Source: CAYTZH01 sp964442285 (lineage in GTDB: Bacteria; Myxococcota_A; UBA9160; JAFDET01). Taken from it: DNA of 64,000 bases. The stretch spans positions 310,001-374,000 of the forward strand of contig CAYTZH010000001.1 in NCBI GenBank assembly GCA_964442285.1, in the 5' to 3' direction. The position numbers and the translations under genes were made by a program. Below are positions 8,568-16,390 of this stretch, in pieces. The stretch's first letter is position 1. Every line of letters starts with the position of its first letter. The notes under the pieces are model-generated. The model searched no databases, had not been told where the DNA came from, and saw only the letters and a program-made list of their open reading frames with translations.

Positions 8568-9029
8568 GTGGCCCGCGTCTTCGAGAGCCCGAACGAACTC
8601 AAGGCCGCCGTGGGCGAGGCGCTCGGCGAGAGCGACTGGCTCGAGATCGACCAGGCGCGCATCGACCAGTTCGCCGAGGCCACGGGCGACCACCAGTGGA
8701 TCCACGTCGACCCGGCGCGGGCCGCCGACGGGCCCTTCGGCAGGACCATCGCCCACGGCTACCTGACCCAGTCGCTGGTCAACCACTTCCTGCCCCAGAT
8801 CGTGGAGGTGCGCGGCATCTCCATGGGCATCAACTACGGGGCCGACCGCCTGCGCTTCCCCGCGCCGGTGCCCGTGGGCTCGCGGGTGCGCGGCCGCGCC
8901 GAGCTGCTCGCGGTGGAGGACACCCGGGACGGCGCGGTGCAGGCCAGGATCCGGGTCAGCGTCGAGATCGAGGGGGGCGACCGCCCCGGCTGCGTGATCG
9001 ACACGATCAGCCGCTACTACCCGGCCTGA
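8568..9029 (+). CDS. MaoC-family (R)-enoyl-CoA hydratase
   Basis: 153 residues from a GTG at 8568, a short distance after the SDR stop. It is a single hot-dog domain with the hydratase signature FAEATGDHQWIHVDPARA (catalytic Asp and His) and TIAHGYLTQSL, so it should hydrate a trans-2-enoyl-CoA. In this operon it could act on the enoyl-CoA made by FadE30, a role filled by a different hydratase type in some proteobacterial steroid degraders. This is inference from context. No membrane segment or targeting signal is present. Confidence 0.85.
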   Translation: MARVFESPNELKAAVGEALGESDWLEIDQARIDQFAEATGDHQWIHVDPARAADGPFGRTIAHGYLTQSLVNHFLPQIVEVRGISMGINYGADRLRFPAPVPVGSRVRGRAELLAVEDTRDGAVQARIRVSVEIEGGDRPGCVIDTISRYYPA

Positions 9030-9097
9030 CGCGAGCTCCGCTCCACGTCCCCCCGAGGTGCGCGCGAGGCGCCGCGCCCGGCCTGTGTCAGCGCTCT

Positions 9098-9130
9098 CGA
9101 CGATTTGACGTTTATCGTCGTTTGTGTCAA
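9098..9130. promoter_or_regulatory. Inverted repeat upstream of the LDH2-family gene
   Basis: In the 124-bp gap after the MaoC gene, CGACGAT (9098-9104) and ATCGTCG (9114-9120) form a 7-bp inverted repeat around a 9-base spacer. TTGAC (9105-9109) and GTCAA (9126-9130) make a second overlapping pair. The half-sites resemble ACGAT/ATCGT of the ipdA operator but with wider spacing. It is a possible operator or promoter; nothing else recognisable lies in this gap. Confidence 0.35.
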
Positions 9131-9153
9131 GAACTGCGGTCAGGGAGGTCCCC

Positions 9154-10242
9154 ATGACCCAGCCGCCCCCGGTGCGCGTCGAGGCCGACGCCCTACAGGG
9201 CTTCCTCGGCGCCGTCTTCGAGTCCTTCGAGATCCCGGCCGCCGACGCGCGCCTGTGCGCCGACGTGCTGGTCGCCGCCGACCTGAACGGCGTCGACTCC
9301 CACGGCAGCGCTCGCCTGCCCTTCTACGTGCACAAGCTCGCCAAGGGGCTGATCAATCCGCGCCCGCAGGTGCGCATCGCGCGCGAGTCGGCCATCGGCG
9401 CGGTGATCGACGGCGACAACGGCATGGGTCCCGTGGTCAGCCAGTTCGCCATGGACTACTGCCTGCGCCGCGGCCGGGAGGGCGACGGCGGCTGCGCCAG
9501 CGTCCACAACAGCAACCACTTCGGGATCGCCGGCTACTACGCCCTCCAGGCGGTGGAGCACGGGCTGATCGGCTTCTGCCTGACCAACGGCAGCCCGTTG
9601 GTCGCTCCCACCTTCGGCCGCGAGAAGATGGTCGGCGCCAACCCGATCGCCCTGGCCGTGCCGGCCGGGGTCGAGCCGCCGTTCCTGCTCGACATGTCCA
9701 CCTGCGCCGTGGCGGCCGGGAAGCTCCAGCTCGCGATGATGGCCCAGGAGCCGATCCCCCTGGGCTGGGCCATCGACGAGGAGGGCGCGCCCACCACCGA
9801 CCCGGGGGCGGGCTTCCGCGGTGCGCTGCTGCCCCTGGGCAGCACCCGGCAGGCCGGCAGTCACAAGGGCTACGGCCTCGGGGTGGGCGTGGACGTCTTC
9901 TGCGCGCTGCTCTCCGGGGCGGCCTGGGGCCCGCACTGCGGAGGACTGGTCCGCGACTTCCACGAGAAGTCGAACATCGGACACTTCTTCGCGACGATCC
10001 GGGTGGAGGCGTTCCGGCCCCTGGCCGAGTTCGCCGCCGCCATGGACGAGATGCTCGCGGGCCTGAAGGGATCGGCGAAGGCCCCGGGCGAGGAGCGCGT
10101 GTTCGTGCACGGAGAGCCCGAGATCGAGGCGGCCGCCGAGCGGCGCGTACACGGCATCCCGCTGGCGTCGAGCGTGGCCGCCTACCTGCAGAAGCTCGCC
10201 GGAGAGCGCGGTCTCGAGGACCGGCTGCCGGAGCTCGGCTAG
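9154..10242 (+). CDS. Malate/L-lactate/ureidoglycolate dehydrogenase (LDH2) family NAD(P)-dependent oxidoreductase
   Basis: 362 residues, ATG at 9154 preceded by GGGAGG. Family features: a helical start, DLNGVDSHGSARLPFYV (the conserved Asp-Ser-His-Gly block), VHNSNHFGIAGYYA, MVGANPIALAVPA, and SHKGYGLGVGVDVFCALLSGA in the cofactor-binding part. These enzymes reduce or oxidise 2-keto/2-hydroxy acids, or reduce cyclic imines, with NAD(P)H. It follows the fadE30-ipdF-MaoC run after a 124-bp gap with its own inverted repeat, so it may be separately controlled. The substrate is unknown; a late step on a keto-acid fragment of the ring system is possible but unproven. Confidence 0.8.
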   Translation: MTQPPPVRVEADALQGFLGAVFESFEIPAADARLCADVLVAADLNGVDSHGSARLPFYVHKLAKGLINPRPQVRIARESAIGAVIDGDNGMGPVVSQFAMDYCLRRGREGDGGCASVHNSNHFGIAGYYALQAVEHGLIGFCLTNGSPLVAPTFGREKMVGANPIALAVPAGVEPPFLLDMSTCAVAAGKLQLAMMAQEPIPLGWAIDEEGAPTTDPGAGFRGALLPLGSTRQAGSHKGYGLGVGVDVFCALLSGAAWGPHCGGLVRDFHEKSNIGHFFATIRVEAFRPLAEFAAAMDEMLAGLKGSAKAPGEERVFVHGEPEIEAAAERRVHGIPLASSVAAYLQKLAGERGLEDRLPELG

Positions 10243-10246
10243 CGAC

Positions 10247-11869
10247 ATGGCCGAGCTGCGGCGGCGCGAGTTCCTGGCGGCCGCCGGAGCGGCGGCGTTC
10301 TCCGCCTCCGGCCTCTGCGGGCTGGGCTGCGGCGACACCCCGTCGCCGCCCCCCGACGACGGCTGGCGCGCGGGGCCGGTCACCCACCTGCTGCCCACCG
10401 CGGACCACCGCCGCATCCTGCTGAAGGCCTCGTTCCGCACGGCGCGCGTCGAGGCGCCCGAGCTGCGGGTGGACGATCGTCGCGTGCCCGGCCGGCCCAC
10501 GGACACCCGAGGCCGCTTCTTCGAGTTCGCCGCGGACGGCCTGGCCCCCGCCGCGCGCCACCGGCTGCAGCTCTTCCAGGGCGGAGAGGCCCTCTGCGAT
10601 CCCTGGCCCCTGCGCACCTTCCCCGCCCCGGATGCGCTGCCCGAACGCTTCCGCCTGCTGGCCTACACCTGCGCGGGAGGCTCCGACCACCTCTACCGCT
10701 TCACGGGGATCGAGTCGTTCGTGCCCCTGCCCCTGCGGCAGCGCATGTTCGCCCGCGCCCTGGCCTTCGCGCCCGACGCCTTCGTCGCCAACGGCGACCA
10801 CGTCTACTGGGACATGAAGAGCCGGTACGGCTGGCTCATGGGGCGCTCGCCCATGGCCTGGTGGCGGGCGGGCCTCTTCGACCGGGACCGGCCGGTGCTC
10901 GGGACGCCCAACGAGGAGGTGCTGGTCCGCGCCTTCGGTCCCCAGATCGCGGATCTCTACGGCGTGCGCTTCCGCTCGTTGCCGGGCTTCTTCCTCCAGG
11001 ACGACCACGACTACGGCGAGAACGACGAGGCCAGCGAGACCCTGCGCACCTTCCCGCCGGACCCCTTCATGCTCGACCTGGCGCGCAGCACCCAGCGCCT
11101 CTACTACCCGGAGCTCCTGGCCCACGCGGAGGGCCCGCCCGACCGGGTGCGCGCCGACGGGCGCAGCGAGAGCTTCGGCGGCTTCCGCGTCGGGCGCCTC
11201 TTCGAGGCGCTCCTGTACGACTGCCGCCGCGGGCTCACCAACCGCGAGGATCCCGGCCGCGACGACGCCGACTCGGGCTTCGTTCCGCCCGAGGTGGAGG
11301 CCTGGCTCGTGCGACGCATCCGGGCTTCGCCTTGTCGGCACCTGGCGCAGATGCCTTCGACCCCGGTGCTGTGGACGGCGGGCAAGTGGGGCGAGTGGTA
11401 CCCGGACGTCCTGGACGAGGCCGGGGCCCTGCGCACCGAGGGCAAGCCCTACTGGCCCCGGGGCTGGGCCGAGCAGCACGACCGCCTGCTCTTCGCCGCG
11501 GCAGAGCGGCGTGACCGCACGCCGCTGTTCGTGAGCGGCGACCTCCACGCCACGGGGATCGGGCGCATCCACGCCTCGCGCGGTCGCTCCCTGGCCGAGA
11601 ATCCGGTGGCGAGCCTGCTGAGCGGGGCCATCGGCACCGGTCCTTCCGGCTGGCCGTCGCGCTTCCGCGGTGTGCGCCCGGTGCCCTCGGGCACCCTCGA
11701 GGCCGAGGAACTCGTAGAGCCGCTCGAGGAGAACGGCTTCAGCCTGCTCGACTTCACGCCCGACGCCCTCACGGTCTCGCTCTTCCGCTGGCTGCCGGAG
11801 CAGGGCGCGCCCGCCCTCGACACCCTCGAGCCCTTTGCGGTGCGGACCTTCCCGCGGCCGGCGGCCTGA
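10247..11869 (+). CDS. PhoD-like alkaline phosphatase/phosphodiesterase, Tat-exported
   Basis: 540 residues. The N-terminus is a Tat signal (RRREFLAAAGAAAF) ending at GLCGLGCGD, where a cysteine could be lipidated. The rest shows metallophosphatase motifs of the PhoD type: NGDHVYWD, DDHDYGEND and VSGDLHATGIG, which supply Asp, Asn and His ligands for Fe/Ca or similar metals. It should hydrolyse phosphate mono- or diesters outside the inner membrane. It begins 4 bases after the LDH2-type stop, so it is probably co-transcribed, although a steroid role is not evident. It ends just before a strong hairpin terminator. Confidence 0.8.
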   Translation: MAELRRREFLAAAGAAAFSASGLCGLGCGDTPSPPPDDGWRAGPVTHLLPTADHRRILLKASFRTARVEAPELRVDDRRVPGRPTDTRGRFFEFAADGLAPAARHRLQLFQGGEALCDPWPLRTFPAPDALPERFRLLAYTCAGGSDHLYRFTGIESFVPLPLRQRMFARALAFAPDAFVANGDHVYWDMKSRYGWLMGRSPMAWWRAGLFDRDRPVLGTPNEEVLVRAFGPQIADLYGVRFRSLPGFFLQDDHDYGENDEASETLRTFPPDPFMLDLARSTQRLYYPELLAHAEGPPDRVRADGRSESFGGFRVGRLFEALLYDCRRGLTNREDPGRDDADSGFVPPEVEAWLVRRIRASPCRHLAQMPSTPVLWTAGKWGEWYPDVLDEAGALRTEGKPYWPRGWAEQHDRLLFAAAERRDRTPLFVSGDLHATGIGRIHASRGRSLAENPVASLLSGAIGTGPSGWPSRFRGVRPVPSGTLEAEELVEPLEENGFSLLDFTPDALTVSLFRWLPEQGAPALDTLEPFAVRTFPRPAA

Positions 11870-11875
11870 CGGCGG

Positions 11876-11914
11876 CGAGGGGCCCGGACCGGCGGGGCCG
11901 GTCCGGGCCCCTCG
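11876..11914. terminator. Strong bidirectional hairpin terminator between convergent genes
   Basis: Two perfectly complementary 18-base arms (11876-11893 and 11897-11914) flank a GGG loop. It lies between the convergent PhoD-like and Csp1-like genes, 6 bases after one stop and 8 bases from the other. There is no U-tract, as is common at this G+C content, but the length, perfection and position support a shared terminator. Confidence 0.8.
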
Positions 11915-11922
11915 CACCTCGC

Positions 11923-12387
11923 TCAGACCGTGTAGGCCTCGCAGGCCTCGATGCAGCGCCGGCACGCCTCGAGACACGCCTTGCACTCGGGGTGCATCTC
12001 CGCGTGGGGCTCGCACTCCGCCGCGCAGTCGCGGCAGTAGTCGGCGCACACGGCCACGAGCTCCCGGGTGCGGGCGCTGCGCTTCGGGTCGGAGGCGACC
12101 ACCGCATGGACGGCGGCGGTCACCGCCTCCATGCGCAGCACACTCTGCAGGCAGTCGGCCAGCGCCCGGTTCCCGGCCGCCAGCTCGGCGACGCAGTGGC
12201 GTACGCAGTCGCCGGCCGCCTCCTGGCAGGCCAGGGTGGTCTCGCGCACGACCCACGACTTCGGGTCGATCGGACCGTGCTTGGCGTGGCCCGCCGGGGC
12301 TGCATGGGTATCGGCGCGGGCCGCGCCGGCGAATGCCGCCGCGGCAACGCCCGCGGTGGCTCCTACGAGGAACTCTCGACGATCCAT
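11923..12387 (-). CDS. Csp1-like four-helix-bundle copper storage protein, Tat-exported
   Basis: 154 residues from an ATG at 12387. It begins with a Tat signal (MDRREFLVGATAGVAAAAFAG) and is followed by a Cys-rich helical domain with 13 cysteines spaced along helices: CQEAAGDCVRHC, CADYCRDCAAEC and CKACLEACRRCIEAC. This pattern and count match the Csp1 copper storage proteins of methanotrophs, where cysteines lining a four-helix bundle bind many Cu(I) ions. Two purine-rich GGAGAAC/GGAGAAC units precede the ATG. A small Cys-rich exported protein is encoded just upstream on the same strand. It likely buffers periplasmic copper. Confidence 0.85.
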   Translation of the reverse strand: MDRREFLVGATAGVAAAAFAGAARADTHAAPAGHAKHGPIDPKSWVVRETTLACQEAAGDCVRHCVAELAAGNRALADCLQSVLRMEAVTAAVHAVVASDPKRSARTRELVAVCADYCRDCAAECEPHAEMHPECKACLEACRRCIEACEAYTV

Positions 12388-12493
12388 GTTCTCCGTTCTC
12401 CAGTGCTCGGTCGCGCGCGCCCGGAGGCGACACGCGAAGGTTGCGATCGGATTCACTCGAACTGCCGGCATAGAACGCCGGTGAACGAGCCGA

Positions 12494-12901
12494 TCAGCTC
12501 TGGAGGACGACCGTGTGCTCGAAGAAGCCCGGGTAGGGCGGTGGGATCCAGTCGGTCGAAGTCGTGCGAACGCGACGGGGCCGGCTGGGGACGGCGAGAG
12601 CGGGAAGCGCCGAGGCCCGGAGCGCCGGGCTGCCGAGCGCGGGCGCGGTGGCAGGGAGCGGGTCTCCGCCGACGCCGCAGGCCGCGCAGCCGCACTCCAG
12701 GTGGCTGCCTTCGAGCGGGAGGGGTGTCGGAGCGGGGGAGGGCGCCTCGTGGCAGGCTGGCCGGTCGTGCACCGCGGCGGCGACCGCAGTCCCGGTCGCC
12801 GCCGCCTCGCAGTGGGGACACTCGGCGCCGGTGAGGGCGAAGGCGACCCCGAAGGCCGCCAGGGCGCGCAGCGGCGCACGCCATCCGCGAGAGCCGGTCA
12901 T
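12494..12901 (-). CDS. Small exported cysteine-rich protein next to csp1 (function unknown)
   Basis: About 135 residues from an ATG at 12901; a GTG at 12928 would add nine. A signal peptide (RALAAFGVAFALTGA) leads straight into ECPHC. Further on come HDRPACHE and HLECGCAAC, giving six cysteines plus histidines in short clusters that look suited to bind copper or zinc. A proline-rich C-terminus ends in WIPPPYPGFFEH. I do not recognise the family, though short CxxC/His exported proteins often accompany copper genes. It sits 106 bp upstream of csp1 on the same strand. That gap holds only a short inverted repeat, CCGGC-N7-GCCGG (12465-12481). Confidence 0.6.
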   Translation of the reverse strand: MTGSRGWRAPLRALAAFGVAFALTGAECPHCEAAATGTAVAAAVHDRPACHEAPSPAPTPLPLEGSHLECGCAACGVGGDPLPATAPALGSPALRASALPALAVPSRPRRVRTTSTDWIPPPYPGFFEHTVVLQS

Positions 12902-12952
12902 CTCGTCAGGATAGGGGAGGGTCCCCACCGAGGCGAGCCGCGCACGGGAAGC

Positions 12953-13564
12953 CTACCCGGCGCCCAGGACGTCGGGCACCCGCAGGATCGATCCGCTGCG
13001 GGCGAGCACCCGCGGATCGCAGGCCAGCTCGAGCACAGCCCGGGCGGTGCGGCCGTGGAGCGCCTCGCTCCCCGCCCCGGGTGGCCCCGCCTGCAGGACC
13101 AGCACCGCGACGCCGCGCGGGCGCAGCTCCCCGGCCGCGCCGCTGGCCAGTCGCTCCAGGGCCGCGCGGCTGGCGGCGGCGGCCACGTGGTCGCCCGGCG
13201 GGCCGGGCAGGAGGACGATCAGGCCGCGGCCCCGGCGGGTCATCCAGCGGGCGGCCCGGGCGCAGGCGGTGTAGGCCGCGGCGGGGCCCGCCGCGAGGGC
13301 CCCCTCGAAGACCGACAGGGGCGTCTTCCAGAAGGGATCGGCCGACACCGCCGCCGCCGGCGGCGCCAGGCCGCAGGCGACCAGCAGGTCGAGCCGGGCG
13401 TCGGGCGCCTCGCGCTCCTCGAACCAGGACGCGAGCGCGTGGGGATCGCCGACCGCGTCCGCCTCGGCGCCGGCCGCCACCAGGGTCTCGGCGATCGCGG
13501 CGGCGGGTCCGCCCCGCGCCCCGTACACCAGGGCCACCTGGCCGCGCAGCGGGCCATCCGCCAT
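12953..13564 (-). CDS. Degenerate, probably non-catalytic SDR-fold protein
   Basis: 203 residues, last gene of the long minus-strand steroid operon. The overall SDR layout is recognisable, but the key residues are gone. The nucleotide-binding loop reads GARGGPAAA instead of TGxxxGIG. The active-site helix reads VAAAASRAALERL, where the Tyr-x-x-x-Lys of SDRs should be, followed by a normal-looking ELRPRGVAVLVLQ. It therefore probably does not bind NAD(P) in the standard way or catalyse. It could be a partner subunit of one of the other SDRs here or a decaying gene. Its ATG is 4 bases after the epimerase stop, so it remains in the operon. Confidence 0.6.
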   Translation of the reverse strand: MADGPLRGQVALVYGARGGPAAAIAETLVAAGAEADAVGDPHALASWFEEREAPDARLDLLVACGLAPPAAAVSADPFWKTPLSVFEGALAAGPAAAYTACARAARWMTRRGRGLIVLLPGPPGDHVAAAASRAALERLASGAAGELRPRGVAVLVLQAGPPGAGSEALHGRTARAVLELACDPRVLARSGSILRVPDVLGAG

Positions 13565-13568
13565 GGCC

Positions 13569-14468
13569 TCAGCCGGCCAACAGCTCCGGGTTGCGCGTCT
13601 CCAGCATGCGGCGGATCCCGTCGCGCCACGGTGTCGTCGCGGGTCCGACCAGCGCGTGCATCCGGGTCAGGTCGAGGAGGTTGCTGCCCAGCGCCTCCTC
13701 GGTGGGTCGGAAGCGGGGCTCGAGGCCGGTGAGCTCGCCCAGGTAGGCGCACCAGTCCTGGAGGCTCGCCGCCTCGCCGCCCCAGTTGAGGGTGGTCGCC
13801 GGCATGCCGGCCACCGCCAGCAGCTTCGGAATCTGCGCGATGTAGTCGTCCTCGTGGAGCAGGTTGTACTGGCTCGGGGCCTCGGGGTGCACGGGGATCT
13901 CGACCCCCGACTTCATCATCATCAGGTGGTACCAGGGCCAGCCGCCGTTGCCGCCGTAGGGCACGTTCAGGCGGGCGATGGTCGTCGGCACGCCCCACTC
14001 CCGGGCGCCGAAGCGCGCCATCTCCTCGGCGGCGATCTTGGCGATGGAGTAGGTGGGGAAGAGGGGGCGGTGGCTGTCGCCCAGCGGGTCGTCCTCCGGG
14101 TGGGCCTTGGGACCCGCGTACGCGTAGACGGCCGCCGAGGAGCAGTGCAGGAAGGCCCGGGCCCGGCGGCAGCGGGAGAAGAGGCGACCGGTGCCCTGGA
14201 CGTTGGCCGCGAGGTCGTAGGCGAAGTCGCCGGTCTTCACCACGGCGAAGTGGAGCACCGCGTCCACGTCCTCCGGGACGGCGCCCAGGTCGCCGTCCGC
14301 CAGGTCGGCGGCCACGGTGCGCGCGCCCAGGGCCTCCACCCGCACGCGGTCCGCGTCGCGGCGGAAGCGCGCCAGCCCCCACACCTCGTTGTCGGCGGCC
14401 AGGGCCTGCACCAGGGGAAGGGCCACCTGGCTGGTGGCGCCCGTGACGAGGATCTTCCGGTCCTTCAT
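13569..14468 (-). CDS. NAD-dependent epimerase/dehydratase family protein (extended SDR)
   Basis: 299 residues. The nucleotide-binding start is ILVTGATSQVALPLVQAL, and the catalytic region is FLHCSSAAVYAY with YSIAKIAAEEMAR giving the Ser/Thr, Tyr and Lys of extended SDRs. The DDPLG and LNVPYGGNGGW blocks are typical of the substrate side. Steroid clusters often carry 3-beta-HSD-like members of this superfamily, so oxidation or reduction of a hydroxyl on a CoA intermediate is plausible. No direct orthologue is claimed. The ATG overlaps the stop of the preceding SDR (ATGA at 14465-14468). Confidence 0.75.
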   Translation of the reverse strand: MKDRKILVTGATSQVALPLVQALAADNEVWGLARFRRDADRVRVEALGARTVAADLADGDLGAVPEDVDAVLHFAVVKTGDFAYDLAANVQGTGRLFSRCRRARAFLHCSSAAVYAYAGPKAHPEDDPLGDSHRPLFPTYSIAKIAAEEMARFGAREWGVPTTIARLNVPYGGNGGWPWYHLMMMKSGVEIPVHPEAPSQYNLLHEDDYIAQIPKLLAVAGMPATTLNWGGEAASLQDWCAYLGELTGLEPRFRPTEEALGSNLLDLTRMHALVGPATTPWRDGIRRMLETRNPELLAG

Positions 14469-15247
14469 CGCGACTCCCCGGGCCTGGCGGCGGCCAGGAA
14501 CGCCGGGCGCTCGCCGCCGCCGTGCAGGAGCAGGCTGCCCCCGCTCACGTAGGCGGCCAGGGGCGACGCCAGGAAGAGACACGCGTCGCCCACGTCCCGG
14601 GGCTCGCCCAGGCGGCCCAGGGGCACCGTGGCCGAGACCTCGGCGAGGGCCGCCTCGTCGCCGTAGTGGAGGTGGGCCCGCTCCGTGCGGATCATGCCCG
14701 CGGTGACCGCGTTCACCCGCACCTTCGGCGCCCACTCCACGGCGAGGGTCTGGGTGAGGGAGAGCAGCCCGGCCTTGGCCGCGCCGTAGGCCGCCGTGCC
14801 CGGCGACGGCCGCACCGCCGACACGCTCGCCACGTTGACGATGGCGCCGCCCTCGGGCTGCGTCTGCATCACGGCGTTGGCCGCCTGGGCGAAGTGCAGC
14901 GGGGCCAGCAGGTTGAGCTGGACGATCTTCTCGGAGAAGCGCGGCGAGGCGGTGGCCGCGGGCGCGGCGGGCGAGCCGCCCGCGTTGTTCACGAGAACGT
15001 CCAGGCGGCCGAAGCGCTTCCGGGTGGCCTCGACCACCCGGGCGACCTGCTCGGGGTCGCGCACGTCGGCGGCGACGAACACCGCCGCGCGTCCCCCGAC
15101 CTCGGGGAGCTTCTCGGGCTCGTTGCGGCCGCAGATCACCACGTCGGCGCCGGCGGCCAGGAAGCGGTCGGTCACGCCCCGGCCCACGCCGCGGGCGCCG
15201 CCGGTCACGATCACCGCCTTGCCCGTGAAGTCGAGGGGGTCCGCCAC
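14465..15247 (-). CDS. Short-chain dehydrogenase/reductase (Rv3549c-like)
   Basis: 260 residues from a GTG at 15247, 2 bases after the stop of the acyl-CoA dehydrogenase gene. The SDR hallmarks are complete: VIVTGGARGVGRGVTD, NNAGGSPAAPA, NVASVSAV and YGAAKAGLLSLTQTLAVEW. In mycobacteria an SDR of this type lies beside the Rv3548c-type SDR, echA20 and ipdAB and is needed for HIP breakdown, probably as a hydroxyacyl-CoA dehydrogenase. The arrangement here (with the 16391-17323 SDR close by) supports the same role. The exact substrate is not readable from sequence. Confidence 0.8.
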   Translation of the reverse strand: MADPLDFTGKAVIVTGGARGVGRGVTDRFLAAGADVVICGRNEPEKLPEVGGRAAVFVAADVRDPEQVARVVEATRKRFGRLDVLVNNAGGSPAAPAATASPRFSEKIVQLNLLAPLHFAQAANAVMQTQPEGGAIVNVASVSAVRPSPGTAAYGAAKAGLLSLTQTLAVEWAPKVRVNAVTAGMIRTERAHLHYGDEAALAEVSATVPLGRLGEPRDVGDACLFLASPLAAYVSGGSLLLHGGGERPAFLAAARPGESR

Positions 15248-15249
15248 GG

Positions 15250-16389
15250 CTAGAGCCCGATCTCGCGCGCCAGCCGCTCCCGATGCCAGCCGGGATCGCC
15301 CAGCAGGCCCTCGCTGGCCCGCGCGCGCTTGAGATACAGGTGCACGTCGTACTCCCAGGTGAAGCCCACGCCGCCGTGGATCTGGAGACCGTCGGCGGCG
15401 CAGCGGAAGTAGGCCTCCGAGGCGGCGACGGCCGCCAGGGATGCCGCCACGCCGCGCTGCGGGCTTCCCTCGGCCTGGGCGCAGGCGGCGTGGTAGGCGC
15501 CCGACCGCGCCGCCTCGAGGTCGGTCATCATGTCGGCGCAGCGGTGCTTGATGGCCTGGAAGGAGCCGATGGGCCGGCCGAACTGCACCCGCTCGCCCGC
15601 ATAGGCCACGGCGAGGTCCAGACAGCGCTGGGCGCCGCCCACCTGCTCCACGGCCAGGGCCGCGGCGGCGGCGTCGAGGGCGTCGCGCAGCAGGGCGGCG
15701 CCCTCGCCCTCGCCGCCCACCCGGGCGTCGCCGGAGAGGGTCACGCCGTCGAGCTCCACGTCGGCCAGGCGTCGGGTCTGGTCGAGGGTGGGACGCAGGC
15801 GCCGGGTCACGCCCGGGGACTCGGCGGGCACCGCGAACAGGCCGAGGCCCTCGTCCTCGGCGCTGCCGTCCGCGCGGGCGGCGATCACCAGCAGGTCGGC
15901 GCAGTGGCCGTCGACGACGAAGGCCTTGCGCCCGCGCAGGACCCAGCCGTCGCCCTGGCGGCTCGCCCGGGTCTCGATGTCCGCGGCATCGAACCCCCCG
16001 CCCGGCTCCATCCAGGCGAGGGTCGCGCGGGTGCGCCCCTCGGCGATGGCCGGGAGCCAGGTGCGCGCGGCGGCGCCGTCGCCGCCGGCCAGGAGCGCGC
16101 CCGCACCGAGGCAGACACTCGAGAAGAACGGGGCGCACAGCAGGGACTCGCCCATGGGCTCGAGCAGGGCGGCCAGCTCCACGGCCGTGAGGCCCAGGCC
16201 ACCGTGGGCCTCGGGAATGGTGACCGCGGTCCAGCCGAGCTCGGCGCCCAGGGCCTTCCAGACCGCGGGGTCGTAGCCCAGCTCGCTGGCCATGGCGGCG
16301 CGCACCTGCTCGGAGCCCGAGTGCTCGGCCAGGAAGGCCCGCGCGGTGTCGCGCAGCTCCTCCTGCTCGGGCGTCCACCGGAAGTCCAT
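15250..16389 (-). CDS. Acyl-CoA dehydrogenase (FadE32/FadE33-type subunit)
   Basis: 379 residues. It has the three-domain acyl-CoA dehydrogenase layout: helical N-terminus, a middle domain with LAWMEPGGGFDAADIET and WVLRGRKAFVVDG, and a C-terminal FAD-binding part with RVQFGRPIGSFQAIKHRCADM and QIHGGVGFTWEYDVHLYLKRA. Proteins of this kind in steroid clusters act as one subunit of alpha2beta2 heterotetramers. Compared with the 21263-22423 protein it looks like the partner class that pairs with a FadE31-like subunit. Stop and start codons of its neighbours nearly touch, so it is firmly inside the operon. Confidence 0.8.
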   Translation of the reverse strand: MDFRWTPEQEELRDTARAFLAEHSGSEQVRAAMASELGYDPAVWKALGAELGWTAVTIPEAHGGLGLTAVELAALLEPMGESLLCAPFFSSVCLGAGALLAGGDGAAARTWLPAIAEGRTRATLAWMEPGGGFDAADIETRASRQGDGWVLRGRKAFVVDGHCADLLVIAARADGSAEDEGLGLFAVPAESPGVTRRLRPTLDQTRRLADVELDGVTLSGDARVGGEGEGAALLRDALDAAAAALAVEQVGGAQRCLDLAVAYAGERVQFGRPIGSFQAIKHRCADMMTDLEAARSGAYHAACAQAEGSPQRGVAASLAAVAASEAYFRCAADGLQIHGGVGFTWEYDVHLYLKRARASEGLLGDPGWHRERLAREIGL

Positions 16390-16390
16390 G

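Noticed and set aside
9098..9120. Fourth copy of the ipdA-type operator
   Set aside because: Half-sites are similar, but the spacer is 5 bases longer than in the 26000-26015 palindrome, so it was not counted as a member of the regulon.
12465..12481. Terminator between the small Cys-rich gene and csp1
   Set aside because: The stem is only 5 bp (CCGGC/GCCGG) with a 7-base loop, too weak to claim.
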